A stretch of DNA of 6,588 nt from Clostridia bacterium. GTDB lineage: Bacteria; Bacillota; Clostridia; HGM11514. Position numbers and translations under genes: made by a program. The stretch is taken from the NCBI GenBank assembly GCA_900757255.1, contig CAAENE010000328.1, positions 1 to 6,588 on the forward strand, written 5' to 3'. Numbering within the stretch: the stretch's first letter is position 1; each line of letters opens with the position of its first letter. The notes beneath the pieces were generated by a model. That model worked only from the letters and a program-made list of their open reading frames with translations. It had not been told where the DNA came from and did no database searches. Shown one piece after another: positions 5,900-6,588 of this stretch.

Positions 5900-6588
5900 C
5901 GCGTGGCTGACAGATGATTGTTTCGCAGCGCATTTGATAGGGCATTTGCACTCAACCTTTTCATCGGTTTTGAATATCAAATTCGGCGATAGGATCATTA
6001 CTTTTTCTCAAAGAAGGGGGCTTCCGGACAGCATTGCTGTGGACAGGGAGTTTTTGTCGCTCCTGCGGGCTTTAGCGCCGCAAACGGGAATTGACAAGCG
6101 CGGTAAGAGTTTTTTCGTGAACGGTAAACACCTCTTTGATACTGTTCAGAAAAACAGCTGTTTTCGGCTGAACGTCAATGCGTCAGAGTTTTTGCAGGCT
6201 CATAAAAAATTAGAAGAGACCAGCGGATACACCAATGGTTTTATGGTTTTGCCTCCGGCACAGACACAAACGGTCATTCAAAATTTAAAAGCCTTGGCAG
6301 CTGCCTGTTATCGAAATGATGTTGAAGAAATCTTTCGGGTTTTACCGCAATGTATCGGCTTTGGCAAGGGTTTGACACCATCTTCAGACGATGCTGTGAT
6401 CGGTATCCTTTTTGCAGCATATCATGGAGCGGTTCCTCCATTTTTCAAAGATTTACGAGAATATAGAATCCTTGACGAGCTGACCAATGAGATAAGCCTA
6501 AAGTATTTGTATTGTGCTTTTGAGAGCCGGTTCTCCAAACCTTTAGCTGATCTTTCGGAAATCGGAATACGCGAGATCTACAAAATCG
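5886..6588 (+). CDS. ylbF: DUF2877 / YlbF-family protein (AllH-like subunit), 3' truncated by window edge
   Basis: The first 234 residues of a protein whose reading frame stays open to the window end; family members are about 270-300 residues, so most of it is present. The start ATG at 5886 overlaps the kinase stop by 14 bases and has a GGAG site seven bases upstream. The defining DUF2877 motif is CIGFGKGLTPSSDDAVIG at residues 156-173, a variant of the usual GxGPGLTPSGDD, preceded by a beta-rich N-terminal half (FSSVLNIKFGDRIITFS, 25-41) and followed by helices. No signal peptide or membrane segment is seen. In E. coli the corresponding protein, YlbF/AllH, is the third component needed for oxamate carbamoyltransferase activity with FdrA and YlbE. 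Its presence completes that trio here, although the kinase gene is inserted between the second and third members. The family call rests mainly on the GLTPSSDD motif plus the neighbours. Its individual catalytic role is not established. Confidence 0.85.
   Translation, partial: MKRLDAWLTDDCFAAHLIGHLHSTFSSVLNIKFGDRIITFSQRRGLPDSIAVDREFLSLLRALAPQTGIDKRGKSFFVNGKHLFDTVQKNSCFRLNVNASEFLQAHKKLEETSGYTNGFMVLPPAQTQTVIQNLKALAAACYRNDVEEIFRVLPQCIGFGKGLTPSSDDAVIGILFAAYHGAVPPFFKDLREYRILDELTNEISLKYLYCAFESRFSKPLADLSEIGIREIYKI

Noticed and set aside
1..6588. CRISPR array, tRNA, riboswitch, insertion sequence, terminator or internal promoter
   Set aside because: The window is continuous overlapping coding sequence; I saw no direct repeats, terminal inverted repeats, tRNA-like structure or GC hairpin followed by a T run outside coding context.

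Overview
The window is one compact catabolic gene cluster, all on the + strand. Six coding regions are read, and both outer ones are cut by the window edges. In order they are: the C-terminal end of an IlvD/Edd-family dehydratase (2-430), a soluble fumarate-reductase/aspartate-oxidase-type flavoprotein (427-1947), an FdrA-family protein (1910-3436), a DUF1116/YlbE-family protein (3433-4827), a short acetate-kinase-family enzyme (4820-5899), and the N-terminal ~234 residues of a DUF2877/YlbF (AllH-like) protein (5886-6588). Every gene starts before the previous one stops (overlaps of 4, 38, 4, 8 and 14 bases), so there is no intergenic DNA. I see no internal promoter, terminator, RNA gene, repeat or mobile element.

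The roughly even base composition, purine-rich Shine-Dalgarno sites of the GGAGG type, ATG starts and the gene mix suggest an anaerobic, fermentative Firmicute of the Clostridia type, for example a gut or sediment organism. This is inference; no marker gene is present to fix the taxon.

FdrA, DUF1116 and DUF2877 proteins together correspond to AllF/AllG/AllH (FdrA/YlbE/YlbF), assigned in E. coli as the oxamate carbamoyltransferase of anaerobic allantoin use. There, oxalurate is phosphorolysed to oxamate and carbamoyl phosphate, and a carbamate kinase (AllK) then makes ATP. Here an acetate-kinase-fold (ASKHA) enzyme, with several changed active-site positions, sits between the DUF1116 and DUF2877 genes, and no carbamate kinase is visible. 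A dehydratase and a flavin oxidoreductase lie upstream.

The simplest reading is an energy-yielding route for an unknown substrate. A hydroxy acid would be dehydrated, the product oxidised or reduced by the flavoprotein, the FdrA/DUF1116/DUF2877 assembly would release an acyl or carbamoyl phosphate, and the kinase would recover ATP. The substrate cannot be read from the sequence. The family assignments are strong; the pathway is a hypothesis.
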